NCBI RefSeq assembly: GCF_026212465.1
Contig: NC_080056.1
Location: forward strand, 18,982,736-19,046,735
Direction: 5' to 3'
Length of the DNA: 64,000 nucleotides
Origin: Amaranthus tricolor
Taxonomy: Eukaryota; Streptophyta; Magnoliopsida; Caryophyllales; Amaranthaceae
Under the pieces are notes generated by a model. That model had not been told where the DNA came from. It saw only the letters and a list, made by a program, of their open reading frames with translations, and did no database searches. This document shows positions 1 to 10,692 of the stretch, piece after piece. How positions within the stretch are numbered: position 1 is the stretch's first letter; each line of letters begins with the position of its first letter. A program made the translations under genes and the position numbers.

Positions 1-99
1 CTATCAACGAAGAAACACAAGTGCTAATTAAAAATGAATACTTGCTAACACTGTTTAAGAAGGAATTCACAGTCGAGTGAAAGAAACATCTTTTCGCTT

Positions 100-416
100 T
101 CATTTCTTTAAGAGTGTTGTAGAAGTAGAAGGCTGTGAGGAAATGTAGTAGGCCCTAACAGTGTCATCTGTAGGCCCAATAAGTGAAGAATTGCAGCCTT
201 CAGTCAATTTTTCAGGTAGAAGAGAAGAATTGTGCACTGTGCGTGTACTCTTGTATTCACGGTTGCTTGAAGAAGCTTTTGGTGTTTGTTGTTTTTTTGG
301 CGGTGATAATCGCATGCTGCGATATGAATTCATCATCACATAGTGTTTTATGAATCTATTTTCAGCTCTCAACAAAAAACTGACTTCAACAGCTAATGCA
401 CAATCACTGTACTTGA
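100..416 (-). CDS. C-terminal exon of an unrecognised minus-strand gene (partial)
   Basis: I do not recognise this protein. On the minus strand an open frame runs from a possible splice acceptor (CAG at about 417-419, just downstream of an in-frame TGA) to a stop at 100-102, about 105 residues. The N-terminal part is mixed hydrophobic/charged, with the motif FLLRAENRFIKHY. The C-terminal two thirds are rich in Ser, Thr, Lys and Pro, like a disordered tail. The composition is far less AT-biased than the flanking DNA, which supports real coding sequence. No in-frame ATG opens the exon, so it should be joined to upstream exons further right, but none was recognised. It could also be a decayed exon. 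Moderate to low confidence. Confidence 0.4.
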
Positions 417-2234
417 ATTCTGATCATAGATCAACATAACTAGGAATTGAAATGCAGACGTGCATGAAAGTGAAGAACCACAACTGTGCAAATAAAACAA
501 TGTATCAAATAACCACGAGCACACAGAACAAAGTGCATCCACAATGCGCAGAAGTATTTGCTCGGTACTATAGCAATGCAATCACAAGCGCTAGGTAACA
601 CATTCTCCCAATGCTACATATATGCCCTATCAACAGCCACTCATACCCAAAATTAACCACAACAACAGTTGGAAGCAACAAATTAAACACAACCTACGAA
701 TTTGTACAATACCAGCAACCAAATAATGCAAGTCGCACTCACAAACAATGTACTAAGCATCTCCTAGTTCTACACAATTAATATGTGCTTCTCAAAGAAT
801 TACCCAAGTGGCTTTTCCGATATTGTAAGTGAGCACTTTGTTAGCATCGAACTTACCCTCAAATTGTGAAATGGAAAACACAAATAGTAGATTATATATA
901 AAACCTGTTAATCCAAGGCCACTTTCCGCTACACATCAAGTCGTGTGTACATCTCTAATCAACGAATGAGCATTGACATGATCAGCAAACAATAACAATA
1001 AGAATGAAAAGCACAATAGATGTAGACCCAAAAAATCAGTGACACAATCCGAAAACTAGAAAAGAACAAAAAGAACAAACAAATACCACTCAGTGCAAGA
1101 AAACATGGTTACTTAGATTTAGTGACTATGACACTGTTCTATACACATTAAGGACTTCTTACATTTCTGATCAAAGCATGATCGTTCACATGATCAAAAA
1201 ATAACACCAACAACAATGCAAAGTACAATAAATGCAACAAACAAAGATCAGTCACACAAGCCAAAAATAACAAAAAAATCGAAAGAACACTATTACTAAG
1301 ATTTAGCTACCATAACATAGCCAAATAAGACCAACACAACCAGAATAAGACCAAATCAATCCCCAAAAAATGCATGCAATAAATGTAGCAAACAGGACCA
1401 AAGCATGTTCATTGACATGATCAGGGAATAAGACAACACCAATTAAAAGCACAATGAATACAAACCTAAAAGATCAGTAACACAAGCAAAAATAAAAAAA
1501 AGAACAAAGAAGACATGATTACCAAAAGTTAGCTACCATAACACTATCAACCCAACCAAATAAAACTCAAACATAACCACATTTTCACTTTATAAGAGCA
1601 CATGTAATAAATACAAACAAAATCACAATTGAAACATGATCAAACAAAAGAAAAATGCAAAACATGATCAAGTTTTAGAGTATACCAGTGAACCAAAGAT
1701 TACAATTAAAAATCTAATTCGAAACAAATGAAAACAACTGTGTTGTATCCATTATAAATACATATATCCCATTGCATAAACCTTGTGTATTGCTAAAGCA
1801 AGCAACCAAGAAAACGTCAGCTATGACTGCCTTAGAGAAGAGAATGAGTGATTGTATTTAATGTAACTAACAACAATTAGAATCTTAAAATTCAAATTTT
1901 GACTATGATTGATGATATATAAGCAACCTCCATGCAAAAACACATGCAATCCACGACATGTGTAACCCCAAATGAACTTGACAAAGCCAAACAACTAACC
2001 TACATGTAAAAACACACACCAAAGATGAAGTGGAAGACGACTAAGCAAAAACACTATTCATTTTCAAACTGTGAATAGTGAAGAAGTCTTACACTCTTTT
2101 TATTTATAATGGATACAAAACACCTATTATTATCAACAACTTGTTTAGAATAAATTATTTTTCAATCATTGTTAAAGAATAATTATATTTTATTAGTAAT
2201 TATTTTTCAAATAAGATAAATCTTTTCCCAACAA
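417..2234. other. AT-rich non-coding stretch, possibly intronic or intergenic
   Basis: No convincing open frame, RNA gene or transposon boundary was seen. The only clear internal structure is a degenerate tandem repeat at about 950-1565, listed separately. The stretch could be an intron of the minus-strand gene whose last exon lies at 100-416, but no donor/acceptor pair can be tied to it. Confidence 0.4.
950..1565. repeat. Degenerate three-copy tandem repeat, period about 215-225 bp
   Basis: Three diverged copies follow one another. Each carries an anchor like CATTGACATGATCA (near 970, 1180 and 1405), then an A-rich AACAACAC-type stretch, then AAAGATCAGT(G/C)ACACAAG, then a closing GATT(A/T)AG-CTACCATAACA block. 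Copies differ by many substitutions and indels, so the array is old. Confidence 0.6.
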
Positions 2235-2529
2235 TTTAGTACGACTAATACTACACTAATACCATTCATACTATACTAATTGACTAATATTAATTATAAT
2301 TCACTAACTAAACTAATATTAAAATAATATGACTAATAGTAATTGTTCATACAGACAACTAATTAAAATTATACTAATACTATTGATATTATACTAATAT
2401 GGCTATGACTAACTAATACGACTAATGCTATACAAATACAACTAATACTAAACTAATATGACTAATAATATTTATAAATTACGACTAAATTAAATTCTAT
2501 TAGTACAAATTTCACGGTTATTAGAAACA

Positions 2530-2850
2530 TACGTTCTAATTAAAATAAAATTTATAGAGGTAGAATCATAATACGGTTATTCTACGATCCTACGATTTAA
2601 CAATTCGATTCTTCTAATTTATTCTTAATTTTTTGTAATTTTCCTGATGTAGCAATTTTTCTCACAATTTAACGTTCCATCATCATACTTTTAAAAAATA
2701 AATTTCTTCATTTCTGTGAATATTTGAACTAATCATTAAATATTTTTCTTTTTTATTCATAAAAATAAAGTGAATGAAACTTTAATTAACAAACTTAAAC
2801 TTTTGAGGTGAATAATTATGACGAGATAGCAAATTTAAATTTATTATAGA
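2530..2850. repeat. Dispersed repeat, copy A (second copy at 46468-46795)
   Basis: About 320 bp aligns by eye with 46468-46795 in the same orientation. Shared words include TTAAAATAAAATTT(A/G)TAGAGGTA, TTTATTCTTAATTTTTT, AACTTTAATTAA(C/T)AAACTTAA and GTGAATAATTATGAC(G/T)AGATAGCAAATTTAA. No coding potential and no clear terminal repeats, so the family is unclassified. Confidence 0.65.
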
Positions 2851-3094
2851 ACTTACCTTCCTAGTAGAACACTAATGCAATACAAATACAACTAATACTA
2901 AACTAATATAATTAATATTATACTAATATGCCTATAACGATATATTAATAAGACTAATATTTAACTAATGCGCCTACTTATACTCTAACACAACAGTAAA
3001 TTAATACAACTAAAACTATATCATTAGGACTAATTTTCACTACTTTGACTAATGCTCCATTAATAATACTAATGTATACGACTAATAATATATA

Positions 3095-3544
3095 GGAAAA
3101 ATTATCAAGGATAATCCAATCTTTTCATGATTTTCTTACAATAATCTCAACTATTGATTAATTATGAATCATCCCAACTTTGGAGGATATTTTCCTAGAG
3201 TAAACCCGATAACCTGATGACTTGCTATAGCCAGTTCTTTTTTTAAAGAAAAAATAAATTAAAATATAATGTCAAAAAGATGTTATAAAAATGTTGACAA
3301 AAAAATTCTAATTTTGTTTATATTATTCAGAATTTTTTGTGTAAATTTTCAAAAAACTTTTCTAGTTTTACATTGATTATTAGTTTATTTTTTTGGTGAA
3401 TTATCTACTATAGTCAGTCCTACGGTTATCCAAGTTTACTCTAGAAATATACCCTCAAAAGTTGGAATTATTTATGATTAATCAATAGGTGGAATTATTA
3501 TAGAAAAATCATATAAACATTAAATTATTTAAGGTAATTTTTCC
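3095..3544. mobile_element. Mutator-type foldback MITE with long terminal inverted repeats
   Basis: The left arm begins GGAAAAATTATC and the right arm ends in its complement GGTAATTTTTCC. The arms stay complementary for roughly 150 bp each (3095-3240 against 3400-3544), around an AT-rich loop. Flanking 9-mers TAATATATA (3086-3094) and TAATATGTA (3545-3553) match at 8 of 9 positions, the duplication size of Mutator-like elements. It has no coding capacity. Confidence 0.7.
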
Positions 3545-4081
3545 TAATATGTATGACTAATAATATACTAACAAAATGACTAATATTTTACTAATATGCC
3601 TAATCTTACTCTTATACAACTATTACACCACTAATGCAACGACTATTACTAAAATAATGCGACTAATATAAACAATTACTAATAACTAATTATAGTATAC
3701 TAATATTACGATTAATATTATACAAATATATCTACTATTACTCTTATACTAGTAATACTACACTGATCTGACTAATATTAAACAAATACGACTAATGTCA
3801 TGTTTGGGAACGATGATTTCATTTGAAAATTTGGAATTGGCTTAAATTTATTATTTGGCAAATCAAAAAATTTAAATTTGGATTTGGATCAAATTGTATC
3901 ATTGTTTTTAAAGTAGTTAAAGTTGAGAATTTAAGAATGACTACCCAAACCTATACCCTAATTCTAATGATAGTGCAAATCCTCAACAATATTTGAAAAA
4001 TGGATTGAATAACAAAATATGATCATCTGTAATTAAGCTGGCATATTGTAATTGATGGAAGAGAAACTCTACACAAACAAT

Positions 4082-4089
4082 TATAAAAG
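4082..4089 (+). promoter_or_regulatory. TATA box of the knottin-candidate gene
   Basis: A canonical TATAAAAG lies 94 bp upstream of the ATG at 4176, which puts the expected transcription start near 4112 and leaves a short 5' leader. The position supports the reading that 4176 opens a real gene. Confidence 0.55.
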
Positions 4090-4175
4090 GAGCAACCGTT
4101 AAGTCATTGTTCCATCAAAAATCCTTACGATCCATCAATCAGTAACTCTTGATCAGTTTTCAAATAATCATAGCA

Positions 4176-5171
4176 ATGTCTTCTAAGAATATATTAGCAA
4201 TTATTCTTATAATTACATTAGGTAATTACTGCTATTCTCCTACTATCATATTAGTAGTATCAAAGTTTAATTGCTAAATTATATTTATTATTTTTTAATT
4301 ACTTAATTTAATAATAATACTTACATTGCTGTTGTACTTTGAACGTTTGTTTGTAGTTCAAATTATGGCGAGCTTTGGGAATGTTGCAGCACAAGGTAAG
4401 TCAAAATATTCATCTGTGTCAACTTTTTTCGACAACAAATAATTATAATGATACCCAGCTTAAAGAGTGCAAAATTTAACAAAAATTATATTACTGCAGT
4501 TTAATGGTTAGAGTAATATATGAAAAGGTTGGATTATTCTAGTATATTTTTTCTTTTCTAATAATATAATTATACATTTCAATAAATATTTCTGATTAAT
4601 CAAAAAAGTTAAAATATTTTTTGGATTCTTTTGAATGAAATGAAGTATTTTGTGAAATTATTTACAAAATATTTGAAAAATCTAGGTCAACTTTGTTTCT
4701 GGCCGCGATACAGTAAGAGTATGGATTTTTTTTTTTTTTATCGTTGCATTATAAGCATCTATTTTCTTTAATTAAACATTATTCGCTAAGAAAATAATTG
4801 GACACGGAAACTTAAGCAAATTGTACAAAATACAATGGATTATTTTAGCAAATTATATAAAATAATTACTTCTATTTGATTTATGGAGTCAACGAAGAGA
4901 TTTAAATGTTAGCATGCAATAACGATGGAAGAATCAAATAGATGAATTGAATTTTATGTAAGTTGATAAAAAAAAAAAATACAATTTTTCTTAATTAATA
5001 GATTGATTTGGATTCGTATTAGTTGATATTTGATTTATTTATACAAAGTGCATACCCTACGGACAACCTTGTAACATTATTCCATTCACTAAACCTTACT
5101 GCTGTGGAAGATTTTCATGTCAAATGGCGAAGTTCACTTTATTCTTGTGTCTCGGAACAAGCCCATCGTGA
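4176..5171 (+). CDS. Candidate secreted six-cysteine knottin (antimicrobial-peptide-like), structure incomplete
   Basis: Exon 1 (4176-4221) and exon 2 (4357-4395), joined across ATTAG/GTAATT and TTTGTAG, encode a 28-residue leader: Met-Ser-Ser-Lys, a strongly hydrophobic core rich in Ile and Leu, then small residues ending near Val-Ala-Ala-Gln, a good signal peptide. A later open block (5049-5171) encodes 40 residues with cysteine spacing C-x6-C-x9-CC-x4-C-x9-C. This resembles the knottin-type antimicrobial peptides of Mirabilis and Phytolacca (about C-x6-C-x8-CC-x3-C-x10-C), including a Pro-Tyr before the paired cysteines. Such peptides are secreted and disulfide-bonded. Exon 2 ends at a strong donor (GTAAGT) in phase 1, but the only AG before the cysteine block (5047-5048) gives phase 0. 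A possible exon at 4687-4713 does not repair this. Either a small exon was missed or the gene is broken. The neighbours are repeats only. Confidence 0.5.
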
Positions 5172-5754
5172 TAACGGATCCATCCTGAATACAAAATACT
5201 TATTTTCCTTGTCGAACATGGCTATCATTTTTTATTATTGTTGTTTTTTATTGAACATGTAATTCCTTCTATTTCGTATTGTTGTATTGATTGAGTTTCG
5301 TTTAAAAAATTTATTTTGTTAAATTCAAAATGGAAAAAGGATGGAAATTGTCGCCCTTTATTAATGACTAGTCTCCCAATAATTTCCGATAAAATTTTTG
5401 TCGAAAACAAACTGACCAAAATTTGTGAGGGTGGAAAACTTTATATTTTTAACTCATTTAAATAAGCTTGAATTATTTAATTATTTTTCAATGCTTGATA
5501 AATATTATGCAACTAACATCATACTAATGCGACAAATACTCTACTAATAAGACTAATAATATTATATTAACGACTAATATGTTACCAATACAACGAATAA
5601 TATACTAATAATATTCTCATACAACTTTTAATGTACTAATAATGTACTAATAATACGTCGCACTGATACAACTAATATTATACTAATGTGGCTAATAATA
5701 AACTAATTCTACACTATAGCGACTAATAATTTACCATTAACATACTATTCATAA

Positions 5755-6075
5755 ATTATACCAAAAAGGATGGAAAATTTCAAGTGTCATAATTAAAAAG
5801 CGTTTTTCCAAAAGTAACTGATTTATTGCCTAAAGAAAAAAAATGACATTTGATCTTCCAACATCTCTACCATTAAATATTTTTGACTAGCATTTTATTT
5901 ACAGTTAAATAATACAGTATACTAAAAAGGTTGAAAATTTCCAAGTCTCACAAATAAAGAGAGTTATATCAAATGGAACTTATTTGTTGGCAAAAGAAAA
6001 ACGACAAGATATTTGATCTTAACTAATATCTATACCATGAAGTATCATTGAGTAACATTTATTTATAGTTAAATT
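5755..6075. repeat. Two-copy tandem duplication, about 160 bp unit
   Basis: Copy 1 (about 5755-5919) and copy 2 (about 5920-6075) share the same order of words: TATAC(C/T)AAAAAGG(A/T)TG-AAAATTTC, then a TTTGATCTT block, then (A/T)CTCTACCAT or TCTATACCAT, then an ATTTA(C/T)AGTTAAAT end. They differ by many substitutions. No coding potential. Confidence 0.55.
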
Positions 6076-6268
6076 GAGTAAGTTAGAGAACATAATATAC
6101 TACATAATATATTTTTGACAATTTTTAAAACGACTGAGTTAATTTATACATTATAAAATTGTTAAAATTGAGTATTTCTACTGTATGATATTGTTGGCTT
6201 TACTTTTAACATCATATGTTTATCTATGTCGATGCTAAAAAAATCGTGCATTAATTGCATACAAGTAC

Positions 6269-7693
6269 TGTAACAACCTGACTTACCGTTGACTGGGTAA
6301 ACAGGATCATCAGGGGGTTTACTTCCCAAGAAACTCAAATCTCAATCACAAAACTTGCGTAAATGAGTCTTTGGTTCTAAATCATAGCTAAATCAGCTAA
6401 TTCTCAATCCAAACATCTAACTAAAGCACAAGGTAATCATAAAAGTCACTATAAAAGTCCAACATAACCAATACAATCTAGTCCAATATACATTTACCAA
6501 AACCTAATACAAAACTACAACTTCTCACGTACTCATCTCAATTTAACATCCATGTAACTCTAATCATCACCGCTAACCCATCGTTCCCGACCGGTTCCGA
6601 TCTGTAGACAGCATAAAATATGGAAACAACAAGGGTTCAGGTTAAACTGAGTGAGAAGTAACAATCTAAAACAACAAAACACAGTAATTCAAAACATAGG
6701 TTTAAAAGCAACATCAGTTTCCTAGATCTATGTGTGCACAGAGAGTCTAGTTGAGAGGAACATCCATAGCTCTAAGGCTATGTTACTCTCGGGTGAGGCT
6801 AGTTAATATTTGAATGACAATGCACCTAAAAATAGGGAGTAGGGTGATTTTCCCTCTACTCTGTCAATGACCAGCTCGTGAGCCCGATCTACTGACCATA
6901 TCAATATCAGCGTAATCATTCATAACAAATTTGTCTCAACATTATAGATTCAAAGTTTTAATAAAACGATTTATAAAATTGTAGTCTGACCAGAGCTTTT
7001 AAGGGACTGCTACTGTTCATCAAAGATGCTTCAAGGAGCTAAGTTTGGTTCTCCGCGATCGCTAGAAAAGTTCCTCGATGATATCGCCTCCTGAAGCATA
7101 ACAAATCACAGCATCACGAAAGAGCGTTCGATACTACAATCTAGATCTATATAACTTATTGCCTCTCCTCCTAGTCATCGCACGTTAACCAAGACTTTAT
7201 TTTTAATATTCCAACATCTCATGTTATAAGGTCATTTCTGAGCAATTTAAAGAATCTAGGGTTGTTCACATTCTCCTAGAGGATTCTCAACACTCATTAT
7301 CTTCTTTATACATCTAATTCACAAATATAACCATTTTAATCCATCAAATATTCGAAAGGACTAATACACCTCCAAGAACACTAAGCTACTCAAAGAAGGA
7401 AAGCTGTGAATCCTGCCATTGCTGTTTTTCGAAGGAAAGCTTCAAAGAAGGAGGCTATGGTTGCTGAGTTTTCTTCGAGTTTCGCACAATGGGAGGTGAA
7501 TAGGACTTTTAGAATAATTGGGAATGAGGAATAAAGATTTTTTTTTATTTTTTTTAATCACATTAAAAGAAAAAGGAAAAAAAAGAAAAGAAATTAAATT
7601 GAGAGGTTTATGTTATGTATATTTAAGTTCATTTCTTACTAATAATTCTCTTAAATTTACTCGTTTTAAATTATTAACTTTTCAAATGTTACA
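6269..7693. mobile_element. Solo LTR of a Ty3/gypsy-like retrotransposon
   Basis: The 1425-bp unit starts TGTAACA and ends TGTTACA, an inverted terminus around TG..CA. It is flanked by perfect 5-bp direct repeats AGTAC (6264-6268 and 7694-7698). No primer-binding site, polypurine tract or coding sequence lies inside, so this is one LTR left by recombination between the two ends of a full element. The TGTAACA terminus is the same as on the gypsy element at 10693-20563, although the LTR bodies differ. Orientation is not determined. Confidence 0.8.
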
Positions 7694-7755
7694 AGTACTA
7701 CTCAAATACGACTAATATACTAACAATTATACGACTAATAATTTATGTGAATACT

Positions 7756-7865
<110 letters not shown>

Positions 7866-8347
7866 TATTGCTTCTATCACTGCCAGTTGGGTGATAAAAA
7901 GGCTGTGCAATGTGAAGGAGAATCTGAGGGTTTGGATGGGAAAACTGCAATAATCTATAGTAACTATATACATAGACTTTATAGGGACGTCAATAGAGTG
8001 CGATGGGCTAGAATCATATGGAACAAAGCCACCATCCCATGAAGTCGGTTTGTGCCTTTGTGGTATGGCTAGCGTACCTCAAAAGACTCAAAGCTAAACA
8101 AAGACTAATGAAATGGGGGTGATATACAACAAAGCATGCCCCATCTATGATACTTAGGCTGAAATGATAGAATTCTATTCTTCCGGTGTGAATTCAGTAG
8201 CCAGCACGTGGATGTGCTTCAAGAATGACTAAGAGTGAATAGGGGTATTACGACCCTGAAAGACCTATACCAGAAACGAAAAATGCCTAAAACAAAGCTA
8301 AAAGTTGTAGCCATCTTTTGCAACCTTGTCTACACTATATGTGTAAC
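7866..8347 (+). pseudogene. Decayed LINE-type reverse transcriptase C-terminus (zf-RVT region)
   Basis: Conceptual plus-strand translation in shifting frames gives the pattern of the zinc-binding C-terminal region of plant non-LTR reverse transcriptases: VRWARIIWNKA(T)IP near 8000, RLKAKQRLMKWG near 8100, then NKACPI-D with E and the C/H-containing segment near 8140-8220. A final KLKVVAIFCNLVYTI helix follows at about 8290-8340. Several stops and frame changes are present. The copia element at 8348 was inserted into it, and only a few more codons could continue after 23080. The family assignment is by pattern only. Confidence 0.55.
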
Positions 8348-8539
8348 TATTACGGGAATATTAATGCAATATCTCTTGGGAATATTATTGATTGGAAAAT
8401 ATATAATCTTGGGTGTATATTCAATATTTTGGGCAATTAGTTGTTATGGGTAGTATTTTCCTTAATTAGGAGGATCATGTAACATATATATCTTTTTACA
8501 TTGTCAATACAAGCAACACAATTGTGGCCAATCTTTTCA
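8348..8539 (+). repeat. 5' LTR of the copia element
   Basis: 192 bp, starting TATTACGGGAATATT and ending CCAATCTTTTCA directly before the primer-binding site. It matches the copy at 22883-23074 except for three bases near the start. Confidence 0.9.
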
Positions 8540-8552
8540 TGGTATCAAGAGC
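8540..8552 (+). other. Copia primer-binding site (initiator tRNA-Met)
   Basis: TGGTATCAAGAGC abuts the LTR end. It matches the plant initiator tRNA-Met type site TGGTATCAGAGC with one extra A, a common copia variant. Confidence 0.8.
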
Positions 8553-8571
8553 AAGATAAAAACAATTTTCT

Positions 8572-10692
8572 TTGATAGTCATGACCGGCAAAGATGGTGA
8601 TGCGCCATCACCATCACAAAGAATTGAAATAAACACTCCCTTTTACCTCGGTGCACATGATAGGCCGGGGGATTTTATCACACCCATTAGACTCAAACTT
8701 GATAATTTTGACTCTTGGTCACATGCCATTAAAGTTGCTCTTTGTTCTCGTCGTAAATTCGGTTTTCTTGATGGCACGATTACGGATGTTGCGTCATCCG
8801 CAATAAAGGAGGATTGGGTCGTGGTACACTGTATGCTCGTGTCATGGCTCATGAATACAATCGATCCTGAGGTAAAATCCATGCTTTCAAATTATGATAA
8901 TGCTAAACAATTGTGGGATGATTTGCATGAACGGTTTTGTATTGTGAACAAACCTCGGATTCATCAGTTGAAATATCAAATTAATAAATGTGAGCAAACT
9001 AAAACCATGTTGGTTGCGATTTATTTTGGAAAATTAAATGTTTTGTGGGATGAACTTGCACAATTACAACCTTTAATTTCTTGTAAGTGTGGCCAATGTA
9101 CTTGTGATGTTAGTAAGCAACACGTAAAACGTCGTGAACATGATAGGTTGCGAAAATTTTTGCTTGGTTTGTATTCCGAGTATTATGCACACATTAGGTC
9201 CAATATTCTTGCTCAAGATCCTCTACCATCCTTGAATAAAGCCTATCAACAAGTATCTTAAGAAGAACTTGTACGTGGCTTTGCACGTGTTCGAGATGAA
9301 CCCTCTACTCCCGTGGGATTTGCTGTCCGTGCAGCAGTAGGTAGAGGTCGTGGTAGTGCGAAGCCCACCTCGGTCACACCTGTTTGTACTCATTGCAAGA
9401 AATTGGGTCACTTGGCTTCCTACTGTTATTCTTTACAAGTGTGTGTTCATTGCAACAAGCGAGGCCATGATATCACTCGCTGCTTTGAAATTGTCAGCTG
9501 CCCTGAAGGATGGACCATGGGGAATCGAGGAGGCAAGTCATCTAGTCAAAATCATAGGACGACGCGAGCCAATGCAGCAGCAGCAGCTGGCAGCAGCTCA
9601 CCTGCAGCGCCTGCCTCATCTGGTCCGTCAGAATGCTCCATCACCGCTCCTGTTTCGTCTTCAAATAGACAGGTCTTCACGGCAGCACAGTGGAGAGCTA
9701 TCATGGGTTTCTTTGGTAATGATAAAATACCGAAAAATCGCTTGAGTGGTAAGTTTGATATTACTTCTTGGATTATTGATACGGGTGGAGCTCATCATGT
9801 CACTAGAGAAAAATCTTGGTTGTTTGACATTATCAATATACATTGTTCTGTGGGTTTGCCAAATGGTGATACTATTCTTGCATCTATGGAGGGCTCGGTC
9901 TATTTATCATATACGATCACTCTACATCATGTTCTATATGTTCCTAACTTAAGTTGTAATTTACTTTCTGTTTCGCAACTTAATGATAATTTACAGTCAA
10001 TTGTCACATTTAACTCTGATGTGTGCTTGATACAGGACCACATGAAGGCTCTGATTGGAACGGGAGTTAGGCGGGATGGACTATACTACTTCAGCAAACC
10101 AAAGGTGGTGTCTACAGTTGCAGCAACCTCTGATGTGGAATTGTGGCATAGAAGAATGGGGCATCCATCTGAGCAAGTGGTTAAGTCTTTTCCTCATGTC
10201 CGTAGATCTAGGAGTAGTTTGAATAAAAACTGTGAAGTCTGTTTTCGTTCTAAACACCATAGAGACAAGTTTCCTTTAAGTACTAATAGTTGTTCTCGAA
10301 TTTTTGAGAAAATTCATTGTGATTTGTGGGGTCCTTATCGACATGAGTCATCGTGTGGTGCTCGTTATTTTTTGACTATTGTGGATGATTTTTCACGGGC
10401 CGTATGGATTTATTTATTGATTGATAAAAAAGAAGTTTTTCAGATGTTTATGACTTTTGTAGCGATGGTGGATAGACAATTTGGCCAAAGTATTACAATC
10501 GTGCAAAGTGATAATGGCACTGAATTTAAATGCTTGCTTGATTATTTTCGTGATAATGGTATTCTCTATCAAACCTCTTGTGTTGGTACACCACAGTAAA
10601 ATGGGCGGGTGGAAAGAAAACATCAACATATTTTAAATGTTGGGAGAGCTTTGCGCTTTCAAGCCAACTTGCCTATTTATTTTTGGGGTAAG
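8572..10692 (+). pseudogene. Copia gag, protease and integrase portion, two premature stops
   Basis: This is the first part of the copia polyprotein, in one frame. Residues 1-230 are a UBN2-type Gag (conserved FITPIRLKLDNFDSW segment). A TAA at 9259-9261 interrupts the frame, which continues open. Paired zinc knuckles follow (C-x2-C-x4-H-x4-C pattern at about 9385-9490). The aspartic protease motif WIIDTGGAHHVT is at about 9770. The integrase zinc-binding region starts with LWHRRMGHPS near 10140, and integrase catalytic Asp residues lie in the IHCDLWGP segment (about 10310) and the VQSDNGTEF segment (about 10505). A second TAA lies at 10597-10599, just before the expected catalytic glutamate region. 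The gypsy insertion cuts the frame at 10692. Both stops sit where the family usually has a Gln codon, one transition away. Confidence 0.85.

Larger units (their letters stand above)
2235..5760. repeat. Interspersed blocks of a short CTAAT-type degenerate repeat
   Basis: Blocks at about 2235-2480, 2875-3094, 3545-3800 and 5515-5760, plus a remnant at 7699-7745, consist of dense imperfect repeats of (G/C)ACTAATA(C/T) and ATACTAATA words with irregular 8-20 bp spacing. Between the blocks lie identifiable insertions or genes: a dispersed repeat (2530-2850), a foldback MITE (3095-3544), the knottin candidate (4176-5171), a tandem duplication (5755-6075) and a solo LTR (6269-7693). This suggests one minisatellite-like array broken up by insertions. 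Confidence 0.6.

Noticed and set aside
5023..5262. 79-aa plus-strand open frame over the knottin region
   Set aside because: It is a different frame from the cysteine-rich block and shows no pattern of its own; the cysteine-spaced frame is the better reading.
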